A stretch of DNA of 64,000 bases from Leptospirales bacterium (GTDB lineage: Bacteria; Spirochaetota; Leptospiria; Leptospirales; Leptonemataceae). The notes under the pieces were generated by a model, which saw nothing but the letters and a program-made list of their open reading frames with translations, was not told the origin of the DNA and did no database searches. Below are positions 62,547-64,000 of the stretch, in pieces. The DNA lies in the NCBI GenBank assembly GCA_019694685.1, contig JAIBBM010000003.1, positions 91,945-155,944 of the forward strand, written 5' to 3'. Numbering within the stretch: the first letter of the stretch is position 1; every line of letters begins with the position of its first letter. The translations under genes were made by a program, and so were the position numbers.

Positions 62547-63803
62547 GTGCGCAATATCTCTTCGGCAATCATTTTACTGGCAGCGTCAGCGCTTCGTGCA
62601 GACAATCTGGACCTCGCTGTACAGGAGTATCGATCTTCTCTTCCCGAACGTGCCAGATACCACCTGGCCGTTGCCAGCCGCGCACTTGCTCCGGGTCAAA
62701 TCGCCACTGCTCAGAAGCTAGAAGGCCTTCTGTTTTTGTCCAGAGGGGACCTTCCCAATGCTGAGATTTCTTTTCGGAATTCACTGAATCGAAAGCCGGA
62801 TGCTTTTCTGTTCTATGTTCTTGGTAGAATGATGCTCGATCTGCGTAGATATGACGAGGCTGCGGAATACTACGAGAAAGCTCTGAAGAACTCGACGGAT
62901 CAAAAAGCAGATTCAAAGACAGATTCTTCCCGGGTGGACTTGCTTCCATTTCATTGTGCGGAAACCAGTGATTCTTCGAGCTGGTCTGCGATGTTTGGCG
63001 ATCTAACAAAATTCGCTCAAATCTGGGACGCTTCTCTTTCGCGCATGGAAAGAATGGCCGCCGCATCGCAGGCAGGATTGATTCGAAAACAGTATATGAA
63101 GCTAAAGTATTCTCCGCCCACGGGCTTTATAAAAGAGATGCCGATTCTGAGTAAATATCTGCTGAACCCTTCGCCTTCAACCTTCGCGGATTGCCACAAC
63201 TCCCTGGACAAGAGAGAAAACGCACTGACTGGATCCCTCAAGAAGGGGAGCTCACTCCAATCTCAGGAACCCCTTCGCCAGATACAAATGAGGCGCGAAA
63301 TCTTTCTTCGCAATCATGTGTGGGCGCTTCCTTCTGAGGATTCGTATGATTTTGCGGCGCGCTATCTTCGGGCCCACGATCACAGAGTCGAGAGTCTTCA
63401 TGCGTTTCGCGGGCTGTTCAGGTTGCGGATTCGCAAGCTCTGGGTGGTAGACGAGCATGAATCCGTTGAATCGCGGATGCTGGTTTTCGCGGCGACGATG
63501 CGTGACATGGCGGCGCTCTACGGTTTGCTCGGGCGACTGGCCGACAGAAGTGTTCTGGACCAGATGGCAGACGCAATCGAATCCGTTCGCCCGGTGACTC
63601 CGGCGCAGGCAGAAGGGCTCAAGGCCACGCTTTTCAAGATCGCAGGGCAGAATTTAAGAAATAGAGAGGCCCTGGAAGTTTTGTTTTTAGTCGACTCGCC
63701 AAAGTCCGATTTCTATCGTCATAAAATAGAGGAAAGGGACACCATTCTGAGCGACAGCGAATTGCTGGAAGTCTTTGGCCCGATGTACAATCCGTTTCCT
63801 TGA
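62547..63803 (+). CDS. exported TPR-containing protein
   Basis: About 418 residues. The GTG start at 62547 gives a signal peptide (RNISSAIILLAASALRA) with cleavage before Asp-Asn. One or two TPR units follow (AQKLEGLLFLSRGDLPNAEISFRNSLNRKPDAFLFYVLGRMMLDLRRYDEAAEYYEKALKN). The remainder is helical without a recognised family. The frame from 62496 overlaps the divergent DUF59 start. Periplasmic location is likely. It ends 6 bases before a MASE1 sensor gene, suggesting co-transcription. Confidence 0.78.
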   Translation: MRNISSAIILLAASALRADNLDLAVQEYRSSLPERARYHLAVASRALAPGQIATAQKLEGLLFLSRGDLPNAEISFRNSLNRKPDAFLFYVLGRMMLDLRRYDEAAEYYEKALKNSTDQKADSKTDSSRVDLLPFHCAETSDSSSWSAMFGDLTKFAQIWDASLSRMERMAAASQAGLIRKQYMKLKYSPPTGFIKEMPILSKYLLNPSPSTFADCHNSLDKRENALTGSLKKGSSLQSQEPLRQIQMRREIFLRNHVWALPSEDSYDFAARYLRAHDHRVESLHAFRGLFRLRIRKLWVVDEHESVESRMLVFAATMRDMAALYGLLGRLADRSVLDQMADAIESVRPVTPAQAEGLKATLFKIAGQNLRNREALEVLFLVDSPKSDFYRHKIEERDTILSDSELLEVFGPMYNPFP

Positions 63804-63809
63804 TCTGAG

Positions 63810-64000
63810 ATGACCGAGCATCGCCCGCAACTTTCCCGGCCACTGGTTTTCATTGGTCAGAATCTAGCCATTGCCCTGGCATACGTGCTGGGTGCGCGGG
63901 TGGGGTTTTCGCTTGCATTCCTGAATTCTCAGGTTTCGCCCATCTGGCCTCCCGAAGGGATCGCTCTGGCCGCGCTTTTGCTTCTGGGAAGGAGCGCCGT
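63810..64000 (+). CDS. MASE1-domain sensor protein (3' end outside window)
   Basis: The first 63 residues of a membrane protein: LVFIGQNLAIALAYVLGARVGFSLAFLNSQVSPIWPPEGIALAALLLLGR. The VSPIWPPEGIALAALLLLG pattern is the diagnostic N-terminal part of MASE1, the eight-helix sensor of many histidine kinases and diguanylate cyclases. The output domain is beyond the window. It lies 6 bases after the TPR gene. Confidence 0.85.
   Translation, partial: MTEHRPQLSRPLVFIGQNLAIALAYVLGARVGFSLAFLNSQVSPIWPPEGIALAALLLLGRSA

Overview
The window most likely comes from a spirochaete of the order Leptospirales. Its base composition is balanced (roughly half G+C by eye), higher than in typical Leptospira, so a Leptonema/Turneriella-like lineage is plausible. 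This is inferred from gene content: two MBOAT acyltransferases each followed by a DUF1574 protein, a solitary 5S rRNA gene away from other rRNA genes, several multidomain class III nucleotide cyclases, many lipoproteins with relaxed lipoboxes, and frequent TTG/GTG starts. No phage, insertion sequence or CRISPR array was found. Genes are densely packed, often overlapping by 1-4 bases in operons and by about 10-30 bases where they converge.

Layout. 1-3.5 kb: 3' end of larB, a small zinc-ribbon ORF, a phosphohexomutase, tRNA-Leu(GAG), then a 440-base non-coding stretch with a partial duplication of the tRNA 3' end, a 70-bp direct repeat and a long imperfect palindrome, then a GAD-like/DUF1851 protein. 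3.6-6.7 kb: a DUF2892 protein coupled to an ECF sigma factor, facing a YHYH lipoprotein - MORN-like lipoprotein - SCO1 operon. 7-16.5 kb: secreted lipase, NAPE-PLD-like lipoprotein hydrolase, Lhr helicase, small lipoprotein, DCC protein, a PaaI thioesterase/MarR pair and a divergent dienelactone hydrolase. 16.6-22.1 kb: ArsR regulator, MBOAT/DUF1574/SGNH triad, then a GAF/degenerate-GGDEF membrane protein coupled to a CheX-like protein. 22.1-29.9 kb: a CsoR-family repressor with a C-Tyr-C (CstR-like) site, a TolC/RND efflux operon, and a sulfur operon (DUF2892, CoA-disulfide reductase-rhodanese, rhodanese, AhpD-like). 29.9-36.6 kb: Gfo/Idh oxidoreductase, DUF4349 lipoprotein, SRPBCC/MarR pair, and an adaptor/permease/ATPase/TetR operon. 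36.6-47.3 kb: YgiQ radical SAM protein, acyl-CoA dehydrogenase, membrane adenylate cyclase, 5S rRNA, 7TM-AraC regulator, Lnt-like acyltransferase, a second (HAMP) cyclase and an NNMT-like methyltransferase. 47.4-54.2 kb: a five-base-tight operon of decarboxylase, nucleotide-transporter-HEAT-cNMP-binding fusion, panC and an RCK-pore-RCK channel. 54.2-64 kb: a third cyclase, an HD protein with a degenerate CCA-enzyme head, NrnA-like phosphoesterase, a second MBOAT/DUF1574/hydrolase triad, a lipoprotein esterase with a DUF59 protein, a secreted TPR protein, and the start of a MASE1 sensor.

Three themes connect the genes. First, cyclic-nucleotide signalling: three cyclases of different architecture lie within 15 kb of a transporter-like protein carrying an apparently intact cAMP-binding cassette. 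Second, reactive-sulfur handling and efflux: a CstR-like repressor and a divergent promoter with a palindromic operator candidate. Third, envelope acylation: two paralogous MBOAT/DUF1574 modules plus an Lnt-like protein. All functions are read from sequence by eye; no database search was run.
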